A stretch of DNA of 6,951 nt from Chlamydiota bacterium (GCA_011065235.1 JAAKFB010000094.1:1-6951); one strand, 5' to 3'; shown: positions 1 to 6,375, numbered from the stretch's first letter. The notes: generated by a model from the letters alone, not told the origin. Numbers and translations: made by a program.

Positions 1-28
1 CAAATAGATTAATAACAAATAAGAGTTT

Positions 29-238
29 GTGGAAAAGCTTTTAAATTTACGTGTTGTTCTTCTCAAAAGGGAAGAGATTGATTTAGTTTCATCGGTAAAA
101 AATCCAGAAGAAAATGAAGACGAAACAAATGAAATCATATTTAATATTAGGGATATCAATGAAATGATCAATCAAATGATAAAAAAGATTTCAGAGACTA
201 GTTCAAGTCAAGGTGGATTTTTGAACAAATTTGTTTAA
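29..238 (+). CDS. possible small hypothetical protein (69 aa), GTG start
   Basis: I do not recognise this protein. It would start at GTG 29, because a stop (TAA at 20-22) lies just upstream in the same frame and no in-frame ATG is near the front. AAGAG at 21-25 could be a weak ribosome binding site. The product is small, acidic in the middle (a run of Glu/Asp/Asn around residues 26-35) and predicted by eye to be helical (residues 40-57, rich in Ile, Asn and Met), with a Ser/Gly tail. It has no signal peptide or membrane segment. A different frame stays open from the window edge to a TAA at 42-44, so an upstream gene may overlap this one by about 16 nt. Equally, this may be the remnant of a longer gene after a frameshift. 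A strong terminator follows at 265-296, so some transcript probably ends here. Base composition is AT-rich like the next gene. Confidence 0.4.
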   Translation: MEKLLNLRVVLLKREEIDLVSSVKNPEENEDETNEIIFNIRDINEMINQMIKKISETSSSQGGFLNKFV

Positions 239-264
239 TCGCAATTAGGCCTAGTGAACTAATC

Positions 265-296
265 AAAAAGCTTCGGGGTATTCCCGGGGCTTTTTT
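265..296 (+). terminator. intrinsic terminator
   Basis: The arm AAAAAGCTTCGGG (265-277) pairs with CCCGGGGCTTTTT (283-295) across a 5-nt loop, giving 13 pairs of which two are G-U, and it runs into six T residues (291-296). It ends the transcript of the small upstream ORF, or of whatever gene lies left of the window, and insulates the next promoter at 430. The A-run on the left arm means it could also work on the minus strand. Confidence 0.9.
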
Positions 297-396
297 ATTG
301 CTCTGTGGTTTTCTAACAATTGCACGTAAGCCCTGGTAGATAAATGACTTATGGATAAGAGTCTTAGGTTCACTCAGTTACTCTTCTTTTAAATCC

Positions 397-414
397 TTAA
401 TAATAAGTTATTAA
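397..414. promoter_or_regulatory. inverted repeat upstream of the -35 (possible operator or UP-like element)
   Basis: TTAATAA (397-403) and TTATTAA (408-414) form a perfect 7-bp inverted repeat with a 4-nt spacer. It is centred about 25 bp upstream of the -35 hexamer of the strong promoter at 430-458. The position suits an AT-rich UP element for the RNA polymerase alpha subunit, or a repressor or activator site. The surrounding sequence is so AT-rich that chance is a real alternative. Confidence 0.3.
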
Positions 415-429
415 TAGATTAATTTTAAG

Positions 430-458
430 TTGACAAATAATTAACAATTTAGTATAAT
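430..458 (+). promoter_or_regulatory. perfect consensus sigma-70-type promoter
   Basis: TTGACA (430-435) and TATAAT (453-458) match the consensus at all 12 positions, with the ideal 17-bp spacer. Transcription should start near 465, giving a short leader of about 28 nt that contains the TAGGAG ribosome binding site (482-487) of the gene starting at 493. The flanks are AT-rich. Chlamydial promoters for the major sigma factor (sigma-66) usually match the consensus poorly, so an exact match stands out. Confidence 0.88.
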
Positions 459-492
459 TATGTTATATTAATAATAACGTATAGGAGAAATT

Positions 493-2343
493 ATGACTCA
501 GTTAAATGAAGTCCTGAAAAAGAGCGATTTTAATCCAGATCAGATTATCATCGACAGCGATCTCAAGGTTCATAAAAAATCGTTTGGAAATAGAGTAATT
601 GCTTTTATCTCTAATCTCCTTGGTAGTATCGGCATCCATCTATTTGATGGAAAATTTGAATTTGTTAGGGTTGCAGGTAAAATTCATAATTACTATTTAG
701 ATAGTAAGGGTGAATCTATAAATGCAAACCAGCCTACATTTAACGAAATTGAGCAAGTGAAAAGTAATCTCGAGAAACTAAAACAGAAGAGTCACTCAGT
801 AGACACCCAAAACTTGATTGATGAGACTATTAATGCTTTAAAACCGTTTATAAGCTCTTCTCCCAGCCCTAGAAGTGGCTCGGTCAGTTTCGATTGTGGA
901 TCTGTTGAGGGTCGAGAGTGTATGCGCCAAGATGAAAAAAAGCAAATTCGCGCTGACTTTGACTTGGATTTGAAAGGGGAGCCTCGATTCGAGAACTTAA
1001 ATCAAGATACTCAAAATTCGGTTGAAAAAGTCTACGAATTATTGGATCAAAAGAAAGTAGCTTGGGAAGATTTGAAGGAGCCGTTATGGATAGTATTGAA
1101 TGCTAGAATGGAAAAATTTCCGAAACTGGTTATAAGCGCTGTTGATATATTAAAGGTTGATATAACAAATATGACTTTAAAACAGTATAATGATGTTCGG
1201 CTTAAATGTCATACTAAATTTTTCGAAGATCCGAAAAAAAGTCCGCACGAACTAAAAAGGTTATTTATTTCTGAAACTAAATACAGCTCTTTTGGATCTT
1301 CAGATGACAGAGCTGAGCTTGCTGGTTTGGTGATTCTTAGACATGGTAAAGTAGATAGTACAGAAACTCTCTTTTTAGAAAGATGTGAAGAACTAAAACC
1401 TTTTTTTAAAATAATCAAGAAAAATGCAGAGGTTATTAAAGGCGCTAAAGAAAAATTCGAGGAAAAAACTATTGGTAGGTTGTTGTCTCGGATAGCAAAT
1501 ACCATGGACCTAGAAAGTGTAGCTCTTGTGAAGAAAGCTGAAAATGGTGAAATTGAACTTCCCAAATTTGAAGATGTTTTAGTACAGAAAAATACTGAAA
1601 TTCTAGACCGTTATAAGAAGATTTTTAATGAGGAAACAATTGAAGCGGTTAGGATCTCTTTAGCAGAAAAAGCAGATATGACTATTTCAGAATTCGAGGA
1701 AAAGATCGAAAAAGGAGAGATGGAGCTTCCAGAATTTACGAAAGTCTTAAAGCATTATCTGGATAAATTTCCTCAAACAAGTGATGAGCCACATAATGAT
1801 TTAGTATTTCTTTTTGGATTTTTTTCTGAGCTATTCAATTCAATAAAAGCTGAAGACTATATCTTTAGAGTCTTTGGAGTTAAATATGCTGAGAGTGTTT
1901 TTAGTTCAAAAGGAATTGCGAGCTATCTTGAAGGACTTAAGATTGGTCGAAAGAATTATCGAGCATTTCGAGATCAGGCTTTTGAAAACGCTAGAAAGAT
2001 AGTAGATATAGTTAAGTCTGAAGATGGTGCCCAGTCTTACTTAAGTCAATTACCTGAAAAGAGCGAATTTGAAATTTTTAATGATTTAGAGAAAATTATT
2101 TTGCTTTTGGATAAAATATTCGATAAAAGCAAGGCGCAAGAATTGACTCAGAAAATCTTTATGACAGAAGAGAAGCTTTCTTCTTTTAAAGAAAAGAATG
2201 TTGGGGATTTCTTAAAATCTAGGGACGTTTTTAAAAAAAAGGATCCGGACCATCTAAGTGTTAAGGATGAACTAGAACTTATAAATTACCGAAATGAGAT
2301 ATTTGCAGCAGCGGAAGATAGCATCCGAAAAGAATTTCAATAA
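493..2343 (+). CDS. hypothetical protein, 616 aa, charged, helix-rich, with internal duplication
   Basis: I do not recognise this family and give no function. The ATG start is supported by AGGAG at 483-487, five bases upstream, and by the promoter at 430-458. There is no classical signal peptide. Residues 34-51 form a short hydrophobic, amphipathic-looking stretch, and residues 437-449 a second one rich in Phe and Leu; neither is a convincing membrane span. A Ser/Pro/Gly-rich linker (about 121-137) separates an N-terminal part (1-116) from a long Lys/Glu-rich, mainly helical remainder. Residues 309-363 and 365-419 are a tandem duplication. The gene is far more AT-rich than its right-hand neighbours. 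Its stop overlaps the 3' end of icd by 7 bp, tail to tail. A T-tailed hairpin at 2448-2476 could end its mRNA. Being soluble, large and apparently lineage-restricted, it could be a secreted host-interaction protein or a structural or phage-derived protein; that is inference only. Confidence 0.85.
   Translation: MTQLNEVLKKSDFNPDQIIIDSDLKVHKKSFGNRVIAFISNLLGSIGIHLFDGKFEFVRVAGKIHNYYLDSKGESINANQPTFNEIEQVKSNLEKLKQKSHSVDTQNLIDETINALKPFISSSPSPRSGSVSFDCGSVEGRECMRQDEKKQIRADFDLDLKGEPRFENLNQDTQNSVEKVYELLDQKKVAWEDLKEPLWIVLNARMEKFPKLVISAVDILKVDITNMTLKQYNDVRLKCHTKFFEDPKKSPHELKRLFISETKYSSFGSSDDRAELAGLVILRHGKVDSTETLFLERCEELKPFFKIIKKNAEVIKGAKEKFEEKTIGRLLSRIANTMDLESVALVKKAENGEIELPKFEDVLVQKNTEILDRYKKIFNEETIEAVRISLAEKADMTISEFEEKIEKGEMELPEFTKVLKHYLDKFPQTSDEPHNDLVFLFGFFSELFNSIKAEDYIFRVFGVKYAESVFSSKGIASYLEGLKIGRKNYRAFRDQAFENARKIVDIVKSEDGAQSYLSQLPEKSEFEIFNDLEKIILLLDKIFDKSKAQELTQKIFMTEEKLSSFKEKNVGDFLKSRDVFKKKDPDHLSVKDELELINYRNEIFAAAEDSIRKEFQ
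1417..1749 (+). repeat. tandem duplication inside the 616-aa protein (two 55-residue units)
   Basis: Residues 309-363 (nt 1417-1581) and 365-419 (nt 1585-1749) align without gaps at a 56-residue offset. I count 20 identities in 55 positions, including the shared cores ENGEIELPKFEDVL and EKGEMELPEFTKVL and the earlier F-x-E-x-T-I pattern. The nucleotide sequences have diverged strongly, so the duplication is old and has been kept at protein level. Each unit reads as helix, short acidic turn (G-E-x-E-L-P), helix. Confidence 0.75.
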
Positions 2344-3782
2344 ATGTCATTCGTAGAGAAGCCGGGCTTATCGTCAAAGAGGTAGAGGTTCTCTGTCTTG
2401 ATCGTGTCGAAGCCGGCATCTGCGAGAGCTTTTAAAGTATCAATAATAAGGTCAGGGGTGATCCCCTGGCCTTTTTGTTTATGTGCGAAACGGGCGCGGA
2501 ATTGATCGATGCAAGAGGTCTCGGGCTGGCCGTGGGGCCAGACTTTAGCGCCGCGGTTAGAGAGGAGCTTGAGGATGAGGGGTGTGGGTGTGCTGGCGAG
2601 CTTCTTTTGGAGCTCAAGGGGAGCTATGAGCGAGTAGAGGAAGATGTCAACGCCGATGAGGGTCCTCTTTTCATTGGAGGGGATGTGGTTGGCAAGGGCT
2701 TTGAGTTTGTGGGAGGACTTGTAGGTGACCGGTTTGAGCTTTTGGGGCTTCTGCCCGAGGAGCTTGGCAACTGCGATGGCGAACTCTTTGGTGCCCACTT
2801 TCTGGGTGCTGGTCTTTTCTTTGTAGACGTCATTGGTGTGGATCCCTTCTTCGATGGTTTTGAGCCAGGCGTTGTGGATCCTTTCGGCGTTTTCATTGAG
2901 GCCGAGGTAATTGAGCATGAGGACGGAGGCGAGGAGGAGGCCAGAGGGGTTAGCCGAGTTCTCGCCGGCACGGCGGGGGGCAGAGCCGTGGATCGCTTCG
3001 AACATGGCTCCGTGGTCGCCGATATTGGCTGAGCCGCCGAGGCCTACAGAGCCGGTGATCTGCGCGGCGATGTCAGAGAGGATATCCCCGTAGAGGTTGG
3101 GGAGGACGAGGACATCGAAGATCTCAGGGGTATCAGCGAGCTTGGCGGTGCCGATGTCGATGATCCAGTGTTCATTTTCTATATCGGGGTATTCTGTGGC
3201 GATTTCTTCATAGACTTTATGGAAGAGTCCGTCGGAGAGCTTCATGATGTTGTCTTTTGTGAAGCAGGTCACTTTTTTCCGATTATGTGCACGGGCATAT
3301 TCGAAGGCGTAGCGGGTGATTTTTTCGCTTCCAGGCCGTGAAATGAGCTTGAGCGACTGGCAGACTTGGGGTGTTTGGCGGTATTCGATTCCAATGTAGA
3401 GGTCTTCGACGTTTTCACGGATGATGGTGACGTTCATTTTGGGGTGTTTAGTCTCGATGAAGGGGGAATAGGAGGCACAGGGGCGGATGTTGGCATAGAG
3501 GCCGAGAGTGGCGCGGATGGTCACGTTGAGGCTTTTATAGCCTCCTCCTTGAGGGGTGGTGATGGGGGCCTTGAGGAAGGCGTCGGTGCTGCGCAGCGTA
3601 TCCCATGTTGTAGGAGCCATACCGGTGGTATGGCCGGCGAGGTAGCACTTTTCTCCGATTTCAACGGGGTGGAATTCAAGGTTGGCACCCGATTCTTTGA
3701 GGACATGAAGGGTCGCGGCCATGATTTCTGGGCCAATGCCGTCTCCTTCTGCAATCGCAATGGGAATTTTTCCATTTGTCAT
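2337..3782 (-). CDS. icd: isocitrate dehydrogenase, Rickettsia-type two-domain form
   Basis: Oxidises isocitrate to 2-oxoglutarate and CO2 in the TCA cycle (cytoplasm). The 481 residues match the length and, by recall, the sequence of the long alphaproteobacterial/rickettsial form. Residues 1-335 are the catalytic beta-decarboxylating dehydrogenase domain: GDGIGPEI (13-20), substrate-binding S84, N86, R90, R100 and R122, catalytic Y129 and K181, metal-binding D209, D233 and D237, and the family signature from N229 to L248. Residues about 372-478 are the extra C-terminal domain. In the cofactor loop HGSAP-RR-AG (R270, R271) the basic pair sits where NADP enzymes have K-Y and NAD enzymes have D-I, so NADP is likely. 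Start ATG 3780-3782 is preceded only by a weak AAAAGAAAAG purine run. The final five residues (TNDIY) are unlike the GYSLAQG-type family ending I remember. GC is much higher than in the convergent gene it overlaps by 7 bp. Confidence 0.95.
   Translation of the reverse strand: MTNGKIPIAIAEGDGIGPEIMAATLHVLKESGANLEFHPVEIGEKCYLAGHTTGMAPTTWDTLRSTDAFLKAPITTPQGGGYKSLNVTIRATLGLYANIRPCASYSPFIETKHPKMNVTIIRENVEDLYIGIEYRQTPQVCQSLKLISRPGSEKITRYAFEYARAHNRKKVTCFTKDNIMKLSDGLFHKVYEEIATEYPDIENEHWIIDIGTAKLADTPEIFDVLVLPNLYGDILSDIAAQITGSVGLGGSANIGDHGAMFEAIHGSAPRRAGENSANPSGLLLASVLMLNYLGLNENAERIHNAWLKTIEEGIHTNDVYKEKTSTQKVGTKEFAIAVAKLLGQKPQKLKPVTYKSSHKLKALANHIPSNEKRTLIGVDIFLYSLIAPLELQKKLASTPTPLILKLLSNRGAKVWPHGQPETSCIDQFRARFAHKQKGQGITPDLIIDTLKALADAGFDTIKTENLYLFDDKPGFSTNDIY
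2448..2476 (+). terminator. terminator-like hairpin inside the icd coding region, plus-strand sense
   Basis: AAGGTCAGGGG (2448-2458) pairs with CCCCTGGCCTT (2463-2473) over a 4-nt loop TGAT, giving 11 pairs with one G-U, followed on the plus strand by TTT within a five-T run (2472-2476). It lies about 105 bp past the stop of the 616-aa gene, where no other terminator exists, so it may end that mRNA. On the minus strand it simply encodes residues 436-445 of icd (KGQGITPDLI), so the structure could also be a coding accident. Confidence 0.45.
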
Positions 3783-3925
3783 ATTCTTTTCTTTTAGGAG
3801 ATTTTATTGAAGAATTCAAGGAGAATTGGTATTTTGAGCATACGGCACGCCGCCCGGTTCTGTAAAATTTGGCGGCAAAAAAGATGCCGATGAAAATTCA
3901 CTAGACCGAGCAGCGTGTCATATAT
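3783..3925. promoter_or_regulatory. divergent intergenic region between icd and kpsF
   Basis: This 143-bp spacer must hold the start signals for both icd (leftward) and kpsF (rightward). The best rightward candidate is TTGAAG (3807-3812), 17 bp, TATTTT (3830-3835), four of six matches in each box, which would give kpsF a leader of roughly 85 nt. A leftward candidate reads, on the minus strand, TTGAAT, 17 bp, TAAAAG (-10 box at 3791-3796), which would leave icd almost leaderless. The two candidates overlap around the palindrome TTGAA-GAA-TTCAA (3807-3819). A GC-rich inverted repeat GCCGCC (3849-3854) / GGCGGC (3871-3876) lies further right and has no T-tail, so it is not a terminator. None of these is strong. 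Confidence 0.35.
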
Positions 3926-4894
3926 ATGAATTCTATCCAAACGGGATTGTTAGAAGATCTCTTTCATAAACAACGTCAATATGTGAATTACTTTTTTGAT
4001 CACCTCGATTTTGAGCAGGTGCAACGTGTGTTGGATCAGTGCTTGCAATGCAAGGGGCTGGTCATTTTAACGGGTATCGGCAAGAGCGGGATCATCGCTG
4101 AAAAGATTGCGATGACACTTGTTTCTACCGGGACGCGGGCATTGTATTTGCCCGCTGCTAATGTACTACATGGCGATATAGGTGCGATCCATAAAGAAGA
4201 TGTCGTGATGATGCTCAGTAAAAGTGGTCAGACAGAAGAGCTGTTGGAGTTGATTCCCCATGTGAAGGAAAAAGGATGTCGGTCGATTGCGGTGGTCTCT
4301 GAGGAAGGGAGCACTTTGGGGACGGAGGCCGATTTTTGTGTGGTTTTACCTGTCGAAAAAGAGCTTTGCCCATTCGATCTCGCTCCGACAACATCGACGG
4401 CTGTGCAGTTATTGTTTGGCGATGTGCTTGCGATGGCATTGATGCAGGAAAATGGGTTTAGCCTTGAGCAATATGCAGGCAATCACCCCTCTGGGGCAAT
4501 CGGGAAAAAGGTGAAAAAGGCTGTCCGGGATTTGATGAAAACGGGAGAGCAGCTTCCCTTTTGCGGGCCTAAGGATCGGCTAGTCGATGTGATTGTAGAG
4601 CTATCCAATAAGCAGTGCGGGTGTCTTTTAGTTGTGCTAGAGGGACGCCTTTTGGGTGTTTTTACCGATGGTGACTTGAGACGCGGGTTGCAAAAGGATG
4701 GGCCGCAGGTAATGGAAAAGAGGATGGAAGAGCTAATGAATTGCACGCCGATTGTAGTAGCACCAGGGGATTTGGCCTACCTGGCAAAAATGAGGATGCA
4801 AGATAAGCGGTATGTCATGGTTGCCCCTGTTATTGAAAATGAAAAAGTAATCGGCTTGATACGCATGCACGATATAATACACGGAGGAATATAG
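3926..4894 (+). CDS. kpsF: D-arabinose-5-phosphate isomerase (KpsF/GutQ/KdsD family)
   Basis: Interconverts ribulose 5-phosphate and arabinose 5-phosphate, the first committed step to CMP-Kdo for the LPS core; cytoplasmic. Residues about 40-175 form the SIS sugar-isomerase domain, with GIGKSG (50-55), HGD (82-84), SKSGQTEE (98-105) and LAPTTST (152-158). The residues equivalent to the E. coli KdsD active-site set are all present: K53, H82, E105, E146 and H187. Two CBS domains follow (about 200-256 with TDGDLRR at 247-253, and 267-322). At 322 residues it is close to the E. coli enzyme (328). I see no Shine-Dalgarno sequence before ATG 3926; the upstream bases are GTGTCATATAT, so initiation may be weak or leader-dependent. 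It is followed after 6 bp by the nhaD-like gene, indicating one operon. Active-site conservation makes the assignment firm. Confidence 0.95.
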   Translation: MNSIQTGLLEDLFHKQRQYVNYFFDHLDFEQVQRVLDQCLQCKGLVILTGIGKSGIIAEKIAMTLVSTGTRALYLPAANVLHGDIGAIHKEDVVMMLSKSGQTEELLELIPHVKEKGCRSIAVVSEEGSTLGTEADFCVVLPVEKELCPFDLAPTTSTAVQLLFGDVLAMALMQENGFSLEQYAGNHPSGAIGKKVKKAVRDLMKTGEQLPFCGPKDRLVDVIVELSNKQCGCLLVVLEGRLLGVFTDGDLRRGLQKDGPQVMEKRMEELMNCTPIVVAPGDLAYLAKMRMQDKRYVMVAPVIENEKVIGLIRMHDIIHGGI

Positions 4895-4900
4895 GAGAAC

Positions 4901-6193
4901 ATGGAAACGACGGGATTATTATATTCCTTAATTTTAATTGTCTTTGGCCTGGGTTACCTGGCCATTATTTTAGAATACAACATCAAAATTAATAAGACAG
5001 CTGTTGCGCTCTTGATGGCGGTCTTGTGCTGGGTCGTCTATTTCAGCTTCAGCAGAATTGCAATAGCAGAAGATACATTAGCACTGGCAAAACACCTCTC
5101 TGATGTGTCGCAGATTATCTTTTTCTTGATGGGAGCGATGACTTTAGTTGAGTTGATCGACTCGCACAAAGGATTTAAAATTGTCACCGATGTGATCCGG
5201 ACAAACTCGAAGAGAAAGATGTTGTGGATCGTTGCATTTACAGCGTTTTTTCTCTCGGCGGTATTGGATAACTTGACGACGACGATCTTGATGATCTCCC
5301 TTTTACGCAAAATGGTTCCAACGCGCAGCGAGCGATTTATGCTCAGTTGTATTGTGGTGGTAGCTGCCAATGCGGGAGGCGCATGGACGCCTATTGGAGA
5401 CGTCACAACAACGATGTTGTGGATCAATGGACAATTGTCGACGTTGAAGGTGATGCAGGCGCTTTTCTTGCCAAGTATCATCTCTCTTTTCGTACCAATG
5501 TTGTACTACTCGAGGAAGCAAAAAGGGGAGTACTCTCAACCTGCGCAAGAAGAATTTGATGTCATTCCAGAGCCCGGTGCACGCTTAGTTTTCTACATGG
5601 GAATTGGCGCTTTGGTTTTTGTCCCGATTTTTAAGACATTGACGGGATTGCCTCCCTTTATGGGGATGTTGATTGGCTTGGCAGGATTGTGGATTGCCAC
5701 CGATCTTCTCCATCACAAGTATGAGCATCGGCAACACTTGCGTGTCCCCGCTGTGCTGACAAAAATCGATATGTCGGGAGTCTTGTTTTTCTTGGGAATT
5801 CTCCTGTGTATTAGCTCTTTAGAAACAGCGGGGATTTTGAGGGAGTTAGCTCAGTGGCTAGAACAAACCATCCACAATCAAGTAATAATTTCAGCCTTGA
5901 TTGGGGTGATATCTGCCATAATCGATAACGTTCCCCTTGTTGCAGGGACGATAGGGATGTATCCGCTCACCGAGTTCCCAATAGACTCCTCATTGTGGCA
6001 TATGATCGCGTATGCGGCCGGAACGGGGGGAAGCATGCTCTTGATCGGATCTTCGGCAGGAGTGGCGCTCATGGGCCTCGAAAAGATCAATTTTTTCGGG
6101 TATATGCGGCTGATGACCATCCCTGTTTTCATAGGGTATCTAAGCGGGTTCGGTGTTTATATTCTTCAAATGAAGCTCTTTGCCGTTCACTAA
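4901..6193 (+). CDS. nhaD: NhaD-type Na+/H+ antiporter
   Basis: An inner-membrane antiporter that expels Na+ (possibly Li+) in exchange for protons, controlling ion and pH balance; Na+ cycling suits chlamydiae, which also carry a Na+-pumping NQR complex (family knowledge, not visible here). The 430-residue protein is strongly hydrophobic, with about ten to twelve membrane spans. Family hallmarks are present: DNLTTT (123-128), N-A-G-G-x-W-T-P-I-G-D-V-T-T-T (157-171), DNVP (342-345) and the Gly/Ser-rich segment AGTGGSMLLIGSSAGVA (373-389). A polar stretch (205-228) forms the main hydrophilic loop. There is no cleavable signal peptide; the N-terminus is the first span. The start is supported by AGGAG (4893-4897), which overlaps the kpsF TAG, with a second GGAGG at 4883-4887. 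The gene is co-transcribed with kpsF and ends at the terminator 6216-6251. Exact ion specificity is not readable from sequence. Confidence 0.92.
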   Translation: METTGLLYSLILIVFGLGYLAIILEYNIKINKTAVALLMAVLCWVVYFSFSRIAIAEDTLALAKHLSDVSQIIFFLMGAMTLVELIDSHKGFKIVTDVIRTNSKRKMLWIVAFTAFFLSAVLDNLTTTILMISLLRKMVPTRSERFMLSCIVVVAANAGGAWTPIGDVTTTMLWINGQLSTLKVMQALFLPSIISLFVPMLYYSRKQKGEYSQPAQEEFDVIPEPGARLVFYMGIGALVFVPIFKTLTGLPPFMGMLIGLAGLWIATDLLHHKYEHRQHLRVPAVLTKIDMSGVLFFLGILLCISSLETAGILRELAQWLEQTIHNQVIISALIGVISAIIDNVPLVAGTIGMYPLTEFPIDSSLWHMIAYAAGTGGSMLLIGSSAGVALMGLEKINFFGYMRLMTIPVFIGYLSGFGVYILQMKLFAVH

Positions 6194-6215
6194 GGGACCT
6201 TCTCTAAATTCTGTC

Positions 6216-6251
6216 AAAAAAGCCCTCAGAGAGTTGTCTGAGGGCTTTTTT
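6216..6251 (+). terminator. intrinsic terminator of the kpsF-nhaD operon
   Basis: A perfect 15-bp stem: AAAAAAGCCCTCAGA (6216-6230) pairs with TCTGAGGGCTTTTTT (6237-6251) around a 6-nt loop, 23 bp after the nhaD stop. The six-T tail on one side and six-A run on the other make it potentially bidirectional. It separates the operon from the rRNA leader. Confidence 0.95.
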
Positions 6252-6344
6252 GTGCCTGTGCAAAGCTATCAATACTTTATTTTAATCAACGGTGCAAAAG
6301 AAAAGCATTTGCAGAAAAATCAAGGCTTTAGGTATTGTTATGTC

Positions 6345-6375
6345 TTCCTTTCAACGAGGAATCGGATGAAAGGAA
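6345..6375 (+). other. hairpin with GNRA-type tetraloop in the rRNA leader
   Basis: TTCCTTTC (6345-6352) pairs perfectly with GAAAGGAA (6368-6375). Inside, CGA (6355-6357) pairs with TCG (6362-6364) around the loop GGAA, which has the GNRA tetraloop form, across a small asymmetric internal loop (AA versus GAT). Such a fold is typical of structured RNA rather than spacer DNA. Confidence 0.5.

Noticed and set aside
1209..1565. Minus-strand ORF (118 codons) opposite the unknown gene
   Set aside because: It is Ser/Phe-rich translation of the reverse complement of a Lys/Glu-rich gene. It has no start signals and no terminator.
2895..2945. GAGG-rich run on the plus strand, considered as a simple repeat
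   Set aside because: It is the complement of Leu/Ser/Ala codons in the conserved icd segment around residues 281-296, so the protein sequence explains it.
2624..2971. Minus-strand ORF (115 codons) rich in Ser, Pro and Lys
   Set aside because: It is an alternative frame of icd; the low-complexity composition comes from frame-shifted GC-rich codons.
2475..3032. Long plus-strand ORF (185 codons) within the isocitrate dehydrogenase region
   Set aside because: It is the antisense shadow of icd in GC-rich DNA. Its product is a Gly/Glu/Val-rich string with no ribosome binding site and no family resemblance.
3849..3876. GC-rich inverted repeat GCCGCC / GGCGGC considered as a terminator
   Set aside because: There is no T-run after the stem on either strand (A residues follow on the plus strand), the loop is 16 nt, and no gene ends there.
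5038..5481. Minus-strand ORF (147 codons) opposite nhaD
   Set aside because: It is antisense to well-conserved antiporter motifs and has no ribosome binding site.
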